A stretch of 31,787 bases of DNA. Source: Porphyromonadaceae bacterium UBA7180. Its GTDB lineage: Bacteria > Bacteroidota > Bacteroidia > Bacteroidales > Muribaculaceae. Shown in pieces: positions 14,884 through 22,683 of this stretch. Position numbers and translations under genes: made by a program. The DNA lies in NCBI GenBank assembly GCA_002491165.1, contig DKVK01000095.1, positions 1-31,787 of the forward strand. Direction: 5' to 3'. The notes beneath the pieces are model-generated. The model did not search any database. It was not told the DNA's origin and was given only the letters and a program-made list of their open reading frames with translations. Positions within the stretch are counted from its first letter, which is position 1, and each line of letters begins with the position of its first letter.

Positions 14884-16020
14884 TCACTTCTTCAGGGCGG
14901 CGACGATTAGTTCCGCGGCGTAGTCGCCGGCTTCGGTGGTGCCGAGTTTGCGACGCATCGCGCGGTAGCCTTGCGTCTGCCACTCTTTCTTCGGCGAGTT
15001 CTGGAGCAGCGGCGAGAGTTCCCTTACAATGGCGGGGACGGTGCATTGGTGCACGAGCAGTTCCGGCACTATGTTGTTGCCCACTATCAGATTAGGCAGC
15101 GAGACATACTTGACTTTCAGCAACTTCTCCATTATCTTGTAGGAAATTTTCTTGCCATTGGCACGGTAGCAGACCACCTGCGGGCAACCCATCAGCGCGG
15201 TTTCGAGCGTCGCGGTGCCGGAGGTCACCAACGCGGCGCGGGCGTACTTCACCAGCACCTGCGAGGAGCCGAAAACAAGTTTGAGGCCCGGATCCTGCGC
15301 CGTCTCGCGGTAGAACTTCTCACCCACGGCGGGGGCGGCTGCAACCACATACTGGTATTCCGGGAAACGTTTGGCGGCCTCGATCATCAGCGGGAGGTTG
15401 TTGCGTATCTCCCCCTTGCGCGAGCCGGGAAGAAGCGCTATGACGGGGCGCGGGTCGTCGGCTATCCCCTGCCGTTCGCAGAAGTGCTTGTAGGGGGGTA
15501 TGTGGCCGAGCACCTTCTCCATCTCCTTGACCGTCGGGTTGCCGACGTATGTTGCCTTGTAGCCATGCTTGGCGTAGAAATCCTCCTCGAAGGGGAGGAT
15601 GCTGTACATGGCGTCCACACAGCGCTTGATGGTGCGCACGCGGTATTCCTTCCACGCCCACACTTTCGGGGAGATGAACCAGTCCACGCGTATGCCGTGG
15701 CGCCGGGCATACTTCGCCATCTTGAGGTTGAAGCCGGGATAATCCACCAGGATGAGGGTGTCGGGGCGGAACTCGCGCAGCGTCTTTTTGGCCAGCGAGA
15801 GGTATTTCAGCAGTTTGGGCAACGCGCGGAGCACCTCGCTGAACCCCATCACGTTCAGTTTGTCGTAATGGAGCACGGGGTTAGTGCGTGCGGCGCGGGC
15901 CATGAGGTCGCCGCCGAAAAAGCAGAATACGGCTTCCGGGTCGTGACGTTTTATACCTTCTATCAGTCCGGCGGCGTGCAGGTCGCCTGAAGCCTCGCCG
16001 GCTATTATCATATACTTCAT
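14884..16020 (-). CDS. lpxB: Lipid-A-disaccharide synthase
   Basis: GT19 glycosyltransferase joining UDP-2,3-diacylglucosamine and lipid X to form the lipid A disaccharide at the inner face of the cytoplasmic membrane. 378 aa, the normal length. Typical features are the opening MKYMIIAGEASGDLHAAGLI in which GEASGD is the LpxB signature, CFFGGDLM, the MGFSEVL segment, WAWKEYR, LLPGSRKGEI and TSGTATLETALMGCPQVVCYR. I chose 16020 over the upstream in-frame ATG at 16041 because it gives this signature N-terminus. It stands alone on this strand, divergent from the lipoprotein gene by 51 bp. No consensus promoter is clear. Confidence 0.95.
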   Translation of the reverse strand: MKYMIIAGEASGDLHAAGLIEGIKRHDPEAVFCFFGGDLMARAARTNPVLHYDKLNVMGFSEVLRALPKLLKYLSLAKKTLREFRPDTLILVDYPGFNLKMAKYARRHGIRVDWFISPKVWAWKEYRVRTIKRCVDAMYSILPFEEDFYAKHGYKATYVGNPTVKEMEKVLGHIPPYKHFCERQGIADDPRPVIALLPGSRKGEIRNNLPLMIEAAKRFPEYQYVVAAAPAVGEKFYRETAQDPGLKLVFGSSQVLVKYARAALVTSGTATLETALMGCPQVVCYRANGKKISYKIMEKLLKVKYVSLPNLIVGNNIVPELLVHQCTVPAIVRELSPLLQNSPKKEWQTQGYRAMRRKLGTTEAGDYAAELIVAALKK

Positions 16021-16071
16021 GGTGCAAGACGGTCTATACAATATTAACGGCAGGCCGTCCGTTTTTCGTAT

Positions 16072-17496
16072 ATGAAACTGTTCCGATATGTGATTTTGAC
16101 CCTGTTGGGAGCGCTCGGTCTCCTGTGTTTCAGCTGCATCGACGATGACATCACCACGTCGCCCTCGGCGGTGCTTACCTTCTCGCGCGACACCGTCAGC
16201 TTCGACACCGTGTTTACCGAAATCGGCACCCCGACGGCCCGACTCATCGTACGCAACCCCAACAAGAAAGGGGTTTCCATATCATACATCGGCTTCAAAG
16301 ACCCGGAGACTCGCTACCGCCTGAACGTGGACGGCCAGAGCGGCCAGACGTTCCACGACGTGGAAATACGCGGACGCGACAGCATCTACGTCTTCATAGA
16401 ATGTCGCCCGGAGGCCTCCCCAACTTCCGAGCCGGCGCTCATCGAAGACCAGCTGCAGTTCGTCACCAACGGCAACACGCAGGAGGTGACCGTAGAAGCC
16501 TGGGGGCAGAACGTTACGCGCCTTCACGGCGTGGTGATGGAAAGCGACATGACGCTCGACGCCACGCAACCATACGTGGTGTTCGACTCGCTGGTAGTCT
16601 CCGAAGGCACCACGCTGCACGTCACCCCCGGTACGCGCCTCCTCTTCCATGACGACGCGAAACTGCGCGTAGAGGGCACACTGGACGCCCGAGGCGAGGC
16701 CGGGCGCCTCATCGACATGCGCGGCGACCGCCTCGACAACGTCCTTCCCGATATCTCCTACGACATAATGGCGGGTCAATGGGGCGGCGTCAGCTTCGCG
16801 CCCGGCTCCTTCGGCAACCGTATGGAATACGTCAACCTCCGCAGTTCGAAGACCGGCGTCACCGTCGACTCCTGCGCCGACCTCTCGCGACAGAAACTGC
16901 TGCTGGTCAACTCGTGGCTCCACAACTCCCAGGGCAACGTGCTGACCTCGCGCTACGCCAATGTCGACGCCTACGGCTGCGTGTTCTCCGAAGCCGCCAA
17001 CGATGTGGTGGCGCTCTACGGCGGCCGACACAAGTTCGTGCAATGCACTTTCGCCAACTATTACCTCTTCTCCGCCATAACCGGCTCTATGATAGCTCTT
17101 TACCACGCGTTGCCCGAAGACGTGGCCGGCAGTGACCAGCCGCTGATGGAGGCCGAGTTCGAGAACGGCATCATCTACGGACTCGGCTCCGAGCTCAACG
17201 AGGGCGACCTCACCGGCTCCAGCGTCTACCTGCGCAGGATGCTGCTCGGCTCCAAAGGCGAAGACGACGCCAACTTCTTAGAATGTATCTGGGACTCCGA
17301 CCCGCTGTTCTACACCGTGCGCGAAGACTACATCTTCGACTACCGCCTGCGCCCCGAATCGCCGGCCATCGGCGCCGGTTACAGCACCTACGTCACCGAC
17401 CTGTGCCGCTACGACATGTACGGTCTGAACCGCCTGGCCGCCGGCGCCCCCGACCTTGGTGCCTTCGTCTACGTGTCCCCGCCCCCCGAAGAGTAA
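16072..17496 (+). CDS. Lipoprotein with right-handed beta-helix repeats, function unknown
   Basis: 474-aa predicted surface or periplasmic lipoprotein. The N-terminal signal has a relaxed Bacteroidota lipobox ending at Cys22 (LLCFSC followed by acidic IDDD, a pattern seen in surface-exported lipoproteins). Residues about 30-150 resemble an immunoglobulin-like beta domain (FDTVFTEIGTPTARLIVRNPN). Residues about 170-460 carry repeated short beta-strands of right-handed beta-helix type (VTPGTRLLFHDDAKLRVEGTL, GQWGGVSFAPGSFGNRMEYVNL pieces). No enzymatic residues can be named. It is divergent from lpxB, ends before a clear terminator at 17528, and is probably monocistronic. Confidence 0.8.
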   Translation: MKLFRYVILTLLGALGLLCFSCIDDDITTSPSAVLTFSRDTVSFDTVFTEIGTPTARLIVRNPNKKGVSISYIGFKDPETRYRLNVDGQSGQTFHDVEIRGRDSIYVFIECRPEASPTSEPALIEDQLQFVTNGNTQEVTVEAWGQNVTRLHGVVMESDMTLDATQPYVVFDSLVVSEGTTLHVTPGTRLLFHDDAKLRVEGTLDARGEAGRLIDMRGDRLDNVLPDISYDIMAGQWGGVSFAPGSFGNRMEYVNLRSSKTGVTVDSCADLSRQKLLLVNSWLHNSQGNVLTSRYANVDAYGCVFSEAANDVVALYGGRHKFVQCTFANYYLFSAITGSMIALYHALPEDVAGSDQPLMEAEFENGIIYGLGSELNEGDLTGSSVYLRRMLLGSKGEDDANFLECIWDSDPLFYTVREDYIFDYRLRPESPAIGAGYSTYVTDLCRYDMYGLNRLAAGAPDLGAFVYVSPPPEE

Positions 17497-17527
17497 TAAG
17501 CAAACGAAACATCCAAACCACTCCTAT

Positions 17528-17565
17528 AGCCGGACGCCCCAACACGGATTTCCGGCTTATTTTTA
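17528..17565 (+). terminator. Intrinsic terminator after the beta-helix lipoprotein gene
   Basis: The 7-bp stem AGCCGGA (17528-17534) with TCCGGCT (17551-17557) is followed directly by TATTTTT. It separates the lipoprotein gene from the peptidase-serpin operon promoter at 17601. Confidence 0.75.
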
Positions 17566-17600
17566 CCATTTCTGAACATTTTTAACTTTTCCAAATTATT

Positions 17601-17632
17601 TTTGGATATCTTAAATTTAATTCCTAACTTTG
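17601..17632 (+). promoter_or_regulatory. Promoter of the peptidase-serpin operon
   Basis: TTTG (17601-17604), exactly 20 bp, then TAACTTTG (17625-17632): a perfect Bacteroidota consensus. It predicts a start near 17638 and a 60-nt AT-rich leader. Confidence 0.85.
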
Positions 17633-17699
17633 TGGCAGGAATTATTAATACTGTTCCGTAACTAAACAATCAATATTTTTAACTCTATTATCTAACCAC

Positions 17700-18899
17700 A
17701 TGAAAACAAAACTAATTTTATTCCTTGTTTTTGCAGCATTAGTGGTTTCTTGTTCACAGCAAGAAGAACTACTGTCGTCCCGTTTTGACAATCAAGAGTC
17801 TACAAACAATTATCATCGTTCGTTAAACGAGGCATTAAAAGAAGCCGATTCCCATTTCAACCTTGTATTCGGCGAAAAAACCAGAGGAACAGCACGTGAA
17901 GTTTCATCCGTTGAATACATCAATCCTTCAACCAGAAGTAATGGCAAAAAGGCCAGCTACTACGTAGTAAACTACAAAGATAATCAGGGATTCTCACTCT
18001 TATCCGCTGACAAACGACAAGATGCTGTATTCGCTATTTCTGATAGAGGAGAACTTCATCTGTCCGATACCATCTACAACAAAGGACTCGCATACTACAT
18101 CAACTCAATTGAAAATATATCATTAGATGACTCAGAAACTAAAGGTGGTTATAGTGGTCCAATAGTAATGGATACAACTATCCAACAACTGCCTTTGGAT
18201 AAGATTACGTGGGTAATACATCCCATATTTCCAGATCGCATGGATGACCCGAGTCTTTTTCTTATAAGATTCCACCAAGGCGCACCTTATAACAAATATT
18301 GTTTTACTCCGGAAGGCATACAAGCTCCGGCTGGATGTGCTCCTATAGCTGCTGGATTAATAATGTCTTATTATGAATGGCCTAAGGAATATAAAGGCCA
18401 TACTTTTGACTGGGCTTCAATGAAGAATGACAAAGATCATGACTCTTGGGCTCAACTCTTTGCCATAACTGGTAAAGAAATGAAATCTCAATATACCGAT
18501 TCCGTCACTAATACAGGCTATTTCGATTTACGAATCGGCTTAGGATATATGGGATTCAAAGATTTTGTGTTAACAACATTTACAAAAGATGATGCAAACT
18601 CAGAATTAAGAAAAAACAAACCTCTATTAATGGCAGGTCATCATTATGGCACATCTACTCAGCCTAAGGAAGGCGGCCATATTTGGGTAATAGATGGTGG
18701 ATATAACATAATAAAAGGTGTCGCACTCGAAACAGATCCAGTCGGGACAGACTACTACAGATGTATTTGGGGGTGGGGTGGACAAGCAAATGGCTATTAC
18801 AAATTCACCCAATCTCCTGTCAACTCATCAATTAGCCCTTCAAACGGGCTTGTATTCAAAGACCTCATGTTTATCAAAAACCTAAATATCAAAAACTGA
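17700..18899 (+). CDS. C10 (streptopain-family) cysteine peptidase lipoprotein
   Basis: 399-aa exported cysteine protease related to SpeB and to Bacteroides fragilis Bfp proteases. The lipoprotein signal ends at Cys18 (LVVSC). Residues about 35-150 match the Spi-type propeptide (YYVVNYKDNQGFSLLSADKR is part of it). The catalytic domain follows: Cys213 in PAGCAPIAAGLIMSYYEWP, His327 in GGHIWVIDGG, and the family WGWGG-x-x-NGYY segment (357-367). There is no T9SS or other C-terminal domain. As in relatives, the propeptide is probably removed to activate the enzyme. It is first in an operon with a serpin 2 nt downstream. The gene is clearly more AT-rich than its neighbours, suggesting acquisition by transfer. 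Confidence 0.9.
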   Translation: MKTKLILFLVFAALVVSCSQQEELLSSRFDNQESTNNYHRSLNEALKEADSHFNLVFGEKTRGTAREVSSVEYINPSTRSNGKKASYYVVNYKDNQGFSLLSADKRQDAVFAISDRGELHLSDTIYNKGLAYYINSIENISLDDSETKGGYSGPIVMDTTIQQLPLDKITWVIHPIFPDRMDDPSLFLIRFHQGAPYNKYCFTPEGIQAPAGCAPIAAGLIMSYYEWPKEYKGHTFDWASMKNDKDHDSWAQLFAITGKEMKSQYTDSVTNTGYFDLRIGLGYMGFKDFVLTTFTKDDANSELRKNKPLLMAGHHYGTSTQPKEGGHIWVIDGGYNIIKGVALETDPVGTDYYRCIWGWGGQANGYYKFTQSPVNSSISPSNGLVFKDLMFIKNLNIKN

Positions 18900-18901
18900 T
18901 T

Positions 18902-20185
18902 ATGAAAAAGATATTTTTATTAGCCGCTATGGGCGTCGGTATGCTTATGGCCGCTTGCGACAACGACACGCCCGCTCCCAAGCTCGATGACAATCCGCAG
19001 GAAACCGAAGTCACAGAACAGATTCCTGATGAAATTCCTTACACCCACATTCAGCTTTCCGAATCCCAAAAGGAAATAAAGGATGCAAGCAATGAGTTTG
19101 CTTTCAAGCTTTTCAAATCCGTTTCCGAAAGCGAAGATAACACCGCCTTCAGCCCCTATTCGCTTTTTGCCTGCCTTTCAATGGTCGCCAACGGCGACAA
19201 CGGCGAGTGTCGCGACCTTATTCTCAATGAGCTCGGCGTAGGAGAAGGGCCGGAGGCTTTGGCCAAGCTAAATTCTTTCAATGCCCTGATGGCACGCATG
19301 ATGCCTAAAGCAGATTCACGTGCCTTCATGCTTTCCGCAAATTCAGTGTGGATTAACGACGGAATGCGCCCTTATGTCAACCCCAGCTTCATTTCAGTAG
19401 TTACCGGTGATTGCAGCGCATACGTGGAATACGCCGACTTCAACGACGCTTCCGGCACCATGAACCTTATCAACAAGTGGGGCGCGGACCACACCAACGG
19501 CCTTATCCTACAGATTCTCGACAAACCCCTAACAGGCGACATGGCGCTGTTGAACGCAAGCTATTTCAAAGGTTGGTGGACACAACCCTTCAACAAAAAA
19601 GCCACTGACAAATTACAGTTCCGTAACCTGGACGGAAGCGTTTCAAAAGTGGATATGCTTCGCGACACACGCGAAGTGTTCCACGCTTACGGCAACGGCA
19701 TGAGGGTTATGGCCCTCCCTTACGGCAACGGCAATTTCAGAATGGTGTTCGCAATGCCCGACGAAGGCTCAGACTTCAACAGTTTCTTGACGCTGGTTAG
19801 CTATGCCTCCGTGATGGAAGCTCTCGGAAAAGGCCGCACATACAATGCCACTATCTGGTTCCCGAAGTTCAACTTATCAAGCAACCTTGACTTGCTTGAA
19901 ACGCTGAAAAACAACGGCCTGGCTCGCCTTGTAAACGACGGTCTCGACAATATTTTTCTCAACGCCATGAAAGCCACAGTCTGCAATGCTATTCAGAAAT
20001 CTACTGTCTCAACTGACGAAATGGGAACCGTCGGCGCATCCATAACTGAAATAGAACTTAGCGCTTCTCTTAATAATGGAGAGAACAAAACCGAAGTATT
20101 CCCCTTCGACCGTCCCTTCATCTTCTTCATAGAAGAGACTTCGACCAGCACCGTCCTCTTCATCGGCAAAGTCACCAAATTCTAA
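18902..20185 (+). CDS. Serpin lipoprotein (protease inhibitor)
   Basis: 427-aa serpin with a lipoprotein signal (LMAAC, Cys19), a 35-residue acidic linker, and the serpin fold from about 58 (NEFAFKLFKSV, NTAFSPYSLFACLSM, LNASYFKGWWTQPFN). Serpins trap proteases by a suicide conformational change. The reactive-centre hinge is recognisable: Glu373 as P17, Gly375 P15, Thr376 P14, then VGASIT, in place of the usual EAAAAT. By canonical counting P1 is Ser389 and P1' is Leu390. The end has the normal FPFDRPFIFFI and FIGKVTKF. The gene begins 2 nt after the C10 peptidase stop, so they are surely co-transcribed. The partner suggests inhibition of a cysteine protease (cross-class), but this is inference; serine-protease defence is the alternative. 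Confidence 0.93.
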   Translation: MKKIFLLAAMGVGMLMAACDNDTPAPKLDDNPQETEVTEQIPDEIPYTHIQLSESQKEIKDASNEFAFKLFKSVSESEDNTAFSPYSLFACLSMVANGDNGECRDLILNELGVGEGPEALAKLNSFNALMARMMPKADSRAFMLSANSVWINDGMRPYVNPSFISVVTGDCSAYVEYADFNDASGTMNLINKWGADHTNGLILQILDKPLTGDMALLNASYFKGWWTQPFNKKATDKLQFRNLDGSVSKVDMLRDTREVFHAYGNGMRVMALPYGNGNFRMVFAMPDEGSDFNSFLTLVSYASVMEALGKGRTYNATIWFPKFNLSSNLDLLETLKNNGLARLVNDGLDNIFLNAMKATVCNAIQKSTVSTDEMGTVGASITEIELSASLNNGENKTEVFPFDRPFIFFIEETSTSTVLFIGKVTKF

Positions 20186-20205
20186 CCTCCACATTGACAA
20201 TATGA

Positions 20206-20233
20206 CAGCGGGCGGCCTGATGGCTGCCCGCTG
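20206..20233. terminator. Hairpin between convergent serpin and nfnB genes
   Basis: CAGCGGGC (20206-20213) pairs with GCCCGCTG (20226-20233). It lies 20 bp after the serpin stop and 31 bp after the convergent nfnB stop, so it may serve both. T-runs are short on either side. Confidence 0.5.
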
Positions 20234-20264
20234 CTGTATCTGGGATTGATGTGGGTCGGTGCGT

Positions 20265-21650
20265 TTACTTTTTGGTGAGGTATTCGTCGATGGCTTTGGC
20301 GGCTTTGCGGCCGGCTCCCATCGCCAGGATTACCGTGGCGGCGCCGGTGACGGCATCACCGCCGGCGAAGACGCCCTCGCGAGTGGTGCGACCCTCTTCG
20401 TCGGCCGTCAGGCAGCCGCGTTTGTTGGTCTCCAGTCCCTCCGTGGTGCTCTTGATGAGGGGATTGGGGCTGGTGCCGAGCGCCATTATCACGGTGTCGC
20501 ACTCTATGTCGAACTCGCTTCCGGGAATTTCCTGCGGACGGCGTCGTCCCGAGGCGTCAGGCTCGCCCAGTTCCATGCGGATGCAGGTGATGGACTTGAC
20601 GTCCCCCTTCTCGTCGCCGTTGATGCGCACGGGGTTGCTGAGCATACGGAACTCGATGCCCTCCTGCTTGGCGTGGTGCACCTCTTCGCGGCGTGCGGGG
20701 AGTTCCTCCTCGCCGCGGCGGTAGACGATGAATGCTTCGGCGCCGAGGCGCTTGGCGGTGCGCACGGCGTCCATGGCAACGTTGCCTCCGCCCACTACCA
20801 CGCAACGCTTGCCGATGCGTATCGGGGTGTCGTAGGTATCGTCGTATGCGTGCATGAGGTTGGTGCGCGTCAGCATCTCGTTGGCCGAGAAGACGCCGTT
20901 GAGATTTTCCCCCTCGATGCCCATGAAGCGGGGGAGCCCGGCGCCGGTGCCGATGAAGACGGCGTCGTAGCCTTCGCGGTCGAGCAGTTCGTCGACGCGC
21001 AATGTGCGGCCCACGATGACATCGGTCTCTATCTCCACGCCGAGGCGGCGCACGGCCTCTACCTCTTTGGCGACAATCTTATCCTTGGGAAGGCGGAACT
21101 CAGGTATGCCGTAGACAAGCACGCCGCCAACCTTGTGGAGCGCCTCGAAGATTTTCACCTCATAGCCGAGCTTGGCGAGGTCGGAGGCGCAAGCCAGTCC
21201 GGCCGGACCGGAACCTACCACGGCCACGCGTTTGCCGTTGCGCGGCGCGGGAGTGACGGTTTCGGGATTGTGTTCTATGGCGTAGTCGCCCACGAAGCGT
21301 TCCAGCTTGCCGATGGCCACCGGCTCGCCCTTGATGCCGAGCACGCAGGCACCCTCGCACTGGTTTTCCTGCGGGCAGACGCGGCCGCACACACTGGGCA
21401 GCGAGCTGTCGCGGTGTATCACCTCGGCGGCTCCGGCGAAGTTGCCTTCCGTCACCTCCTTGATGAAAGCCGGGATGTCTATATGCACGGGGCACTGCGT
21501 AACGCAGCGCGGCTTGGGGCAGTTGAGGCAACGCGACGCCTCTGTCTGTGCCTCTTCGGCATTGTAGCCGTAGCACACTTCTTCAAAATTTGCGGCGCGG
21601 ACTTTCGGGTCCTGTTCGCGCACCGCTACACGGGGAATCTTGTTAGCCAT
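20265..21650 (-). CDS. NfnB-type large subunit of the NADH-dependent ferredoxin:NADP oxidoreductase (glutamate synthase beta-like)
   Basis: 461-aa flavoprotein often annotated as gltA or GOGAT small subunit. Two [4Fe-4S] binding sets are visible at the N-terminus: Cys41/44/49/53 (CLNCPKPRCVTQC) and Cys88/92/98/102 (CGRVCPQENQCEGAC). Next come the FAD dinucleotide fold (VAVVGSGPAGLACASDLAKLG, in part) and an NADP fold (VVVGGGNVAMDAVRTAKRLG). No glutamate synthase large subunit is present. Instead the gene overlaps by 8 nt the nfnA-like gene upstream, which supports the electron-bifurcating NfnAB complex rather than GOGAT. In that complex NADPH oxidation drives ferredoxin and NAD reduction, or the reverse. 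Expression depends on the promoter at 22631-22662. Confidence 0.9.
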   Translation of the reverse strand: MANKIPRVAVREQDPKVRAANFEEVCYGYNAEEAQTEASRCLNCPKPRCVTQCPVHIDIPAFIKEVTEGNFAGAAEVIHRDSSLPSVCGRVCPQENQCEGACVLGIKGEPVAIGKLERFVGDYAIEHNPETVTPAPRNGKRVAVVGSGPAGLACASDLAKLGYEVKIFEALHKVGGVLVYGIPEFRLPKDKIVAKEVEAVRRLGVEIETDVIVGRTLRVDELLDREGYDAVFIGTGAGLPRFMGIEGENLNGVFSANEMLTRTNLMHAYDDTYDTPIRIGKRCVVVGGGNVAMDAVRTAKRLGAEAFIVYRRGEEELPARREEVHHAKQEGIEFRMLSNPVRINGDEKGDVKSITCIRMELGEPDASGRRRPQEIPGSEFDIECDTVIMALGTSPNPLIKSTTEGLETNKRGCLTADEEGRTTREGVFAGGDAVTGAATVILAMGAGRKAAKAIDEYLTKK

Positions 21651-22497
21651 GGCAACTGCATTTATGTGTTTCGGGATCGGTTTTCGGGTTGTTGCGGTAC
21701 ATGTTCTGGCGGCGCATGGCCTCGTCGAAGTCTATGAGATGGGCGTCGAACTCGGGGCCTTCCACGCAGGTGAAGCGTGTCTTGCCGTCCACGGTCACGC
21801 GGCAGGCGCCGCACATGCCGGTACCGTCCACCATCAGCGCGTTGAGCGACGCCACGGTGGGGATGCCGTATTTCTTGGTGGCAAGGGCCGTGAACTTCAT
21901 CATTATCATGGGACCGATGACCACGCAGCGGTCGAACTTCTCGCCTTTCTCCTCCACGAGCACGCGGAGCAGGTCGGTGACCATACCGTGGTGTCCGGCC
22001 GAGCCGTCGTCGGTGCAGAGGTGCACGCGGCCCACTTTCTCCATCTCGTCGACGTATGTGAAGAGGTCCTTGGTCTTGGCGCCGATGATGACGTCAGCCT
22101 CCACGCCGTGATTGTGGAGCCATTTCACCTGCGGGTAGACGGGAGCCGTTCCCACGCCGCCGGCCACGAAGAGGATGCGCATCTTGCGAAGTTCCTCTTC
22201 CGGGATTTCCAGGAGGTCGGAGGGAAGGCCGAGCGGGCCGGCGAAGTCGGCGAAGGACTCGCCCTGCTGCATGGAGTTGATTTTGCGCGACGAGATGCCG
22301 ATGCTCTGCGTCACGATGGTGACGGTCCCCGCTTCGGGGTCGGTGTCGCAGATGGTGAGGGGTATGCGCTCGCCGTGCTCGTCGGTGCGCACTATGACGA
22401 ACTGCCCGGGGAGTCCGGAGGTCGCCACGCGCGGAGCCTTTACCCGCATCTCCACTATCGAGGGGGAAAGCTCGCGTCTTGAAATTATCTCAAACAT
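21643..22497 (-). CDS. NfnA-type small subunit, FAD/NAD and [2Fe-2S] protein
   Basis: 284-aa ferredoxin-NADP reductase-like protein (sulfide/dihydroorotate dehydrogenase-like family). The N-terminal FAD domain is about 1-100, the NAD domain about 105-215 (FVAGGVGTAPVYPQ), and a C-terminal cluster region follows. The candidate cluster ligands are Asp224, Cys229, Cys232 and Cys244 (in VDGTGMCGAC and FTC). The spacing 5-3-12 agrees with the unusual Asp-plus-three-Cys [2Fe-2S] site described for Thermotoga NfnA. The start is placed at 22497 (MFEIISRRELSP). A longer frame from a GTG at 22626 would begin at the predicted transcription start and encode a non-family extension that forms the RNA leader. 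It overlaps nfnB by 8 nt. Confidence 0.9.
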   Translation of the reverse strand: MFEIISRRELSPSIVEMRVKAPRVATSGLPGQFVIVRTDEHGERIPLTICDTDPEAGTVTIVTQSIGISSRKINSMQQGESFADFAGPLGLPSDLLEIPEEELRKMRILFVAGGVGTAPVYPQVKWLHNHGVEADVIIGAKTKDLFTYVDEMEKVGRVHLCTDDGSAGHHGMVTDLLRVLVEEKGEKFDRCVVIGPMIMMKFTALATKKYGIPTVASLNALMVDGTGMCGACRVTVDGKTRFTCVEGPEFDAHLIDFDEAMRRQNMYRNNPKTDPETHKCSCHG

Positions 22498-22534
22498 AAT
22501 GTTTCCGGTTAGTCGGTTTTTAGACTCAAGGTTA

Positions 22535-22626
22535 GTGAACGCCGGGGTTACAGGCTCCGGACAATGTGGTTTTATGTCAACAAGCAACGGACTGTACACC
22601 GCGCATCCGACATTAACCCCGTTCAC
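22535..22626 (-). promoter_or_regulatory. Structured 5' leader of the nfnA-nfnB operon
   Basis: The minus-strand leader is predicted to start near 22626. Its first 13 nt (22614-22626) pair with 22535-22550 as two perfect blocks, 6 bp (GTGAAC/GTTCAC) and 7 bp (GGGGTTA/TAACCCC), separated by one 3-nt bulge. The stem encloses 63 nt, and 37 nt remain before the nfnA ATG. A long stem closing right at the transcript 5' end is typical of riboswitch-like leaders. I cannot match it to a known class. Confidence 0.5.
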
Positions 22627-22630
22627 GCGG

Positions 22631-22662
22631 CAAAGTTACCTATTAACCCCGAAATATCCAAA
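22631..22662 (-). promoter_or_regulatory. Promoter of the nfnA-nfnB operon
   Basis: On the minus strand TTTG (22659-22662), exactly 20 bp, then TAACTTTG (22631-22638). It begins 22 bp after the recO stop and gives a leader of about 128 nt. Confidence 0.88.
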
Positions 22663-22683
22663 CCAAAAGCCGAAAAAGTTTTT

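Noticed and set aside
14971..15990. 339-aa plus-strand open frame across lpxB
   Set aside because: It mirrors lpxB, which has its family signatures in the other frame.
20259..21737. 492-aa plus-strand open frame across the nfnB gene
   Set aside because: It is antisense to a gene with two clear 4Fe-4S motifs and two nucleotide folds; its translation is His/Gly/Ala-rich with no family resemblance. It is a high-GC shadow.
22498..22626. N-terminal extension of nfnA from a GTG
   Set aside because: It begins at the predicted transcription start and codes for sequence outside the family; the same DNA forms the leader stem.
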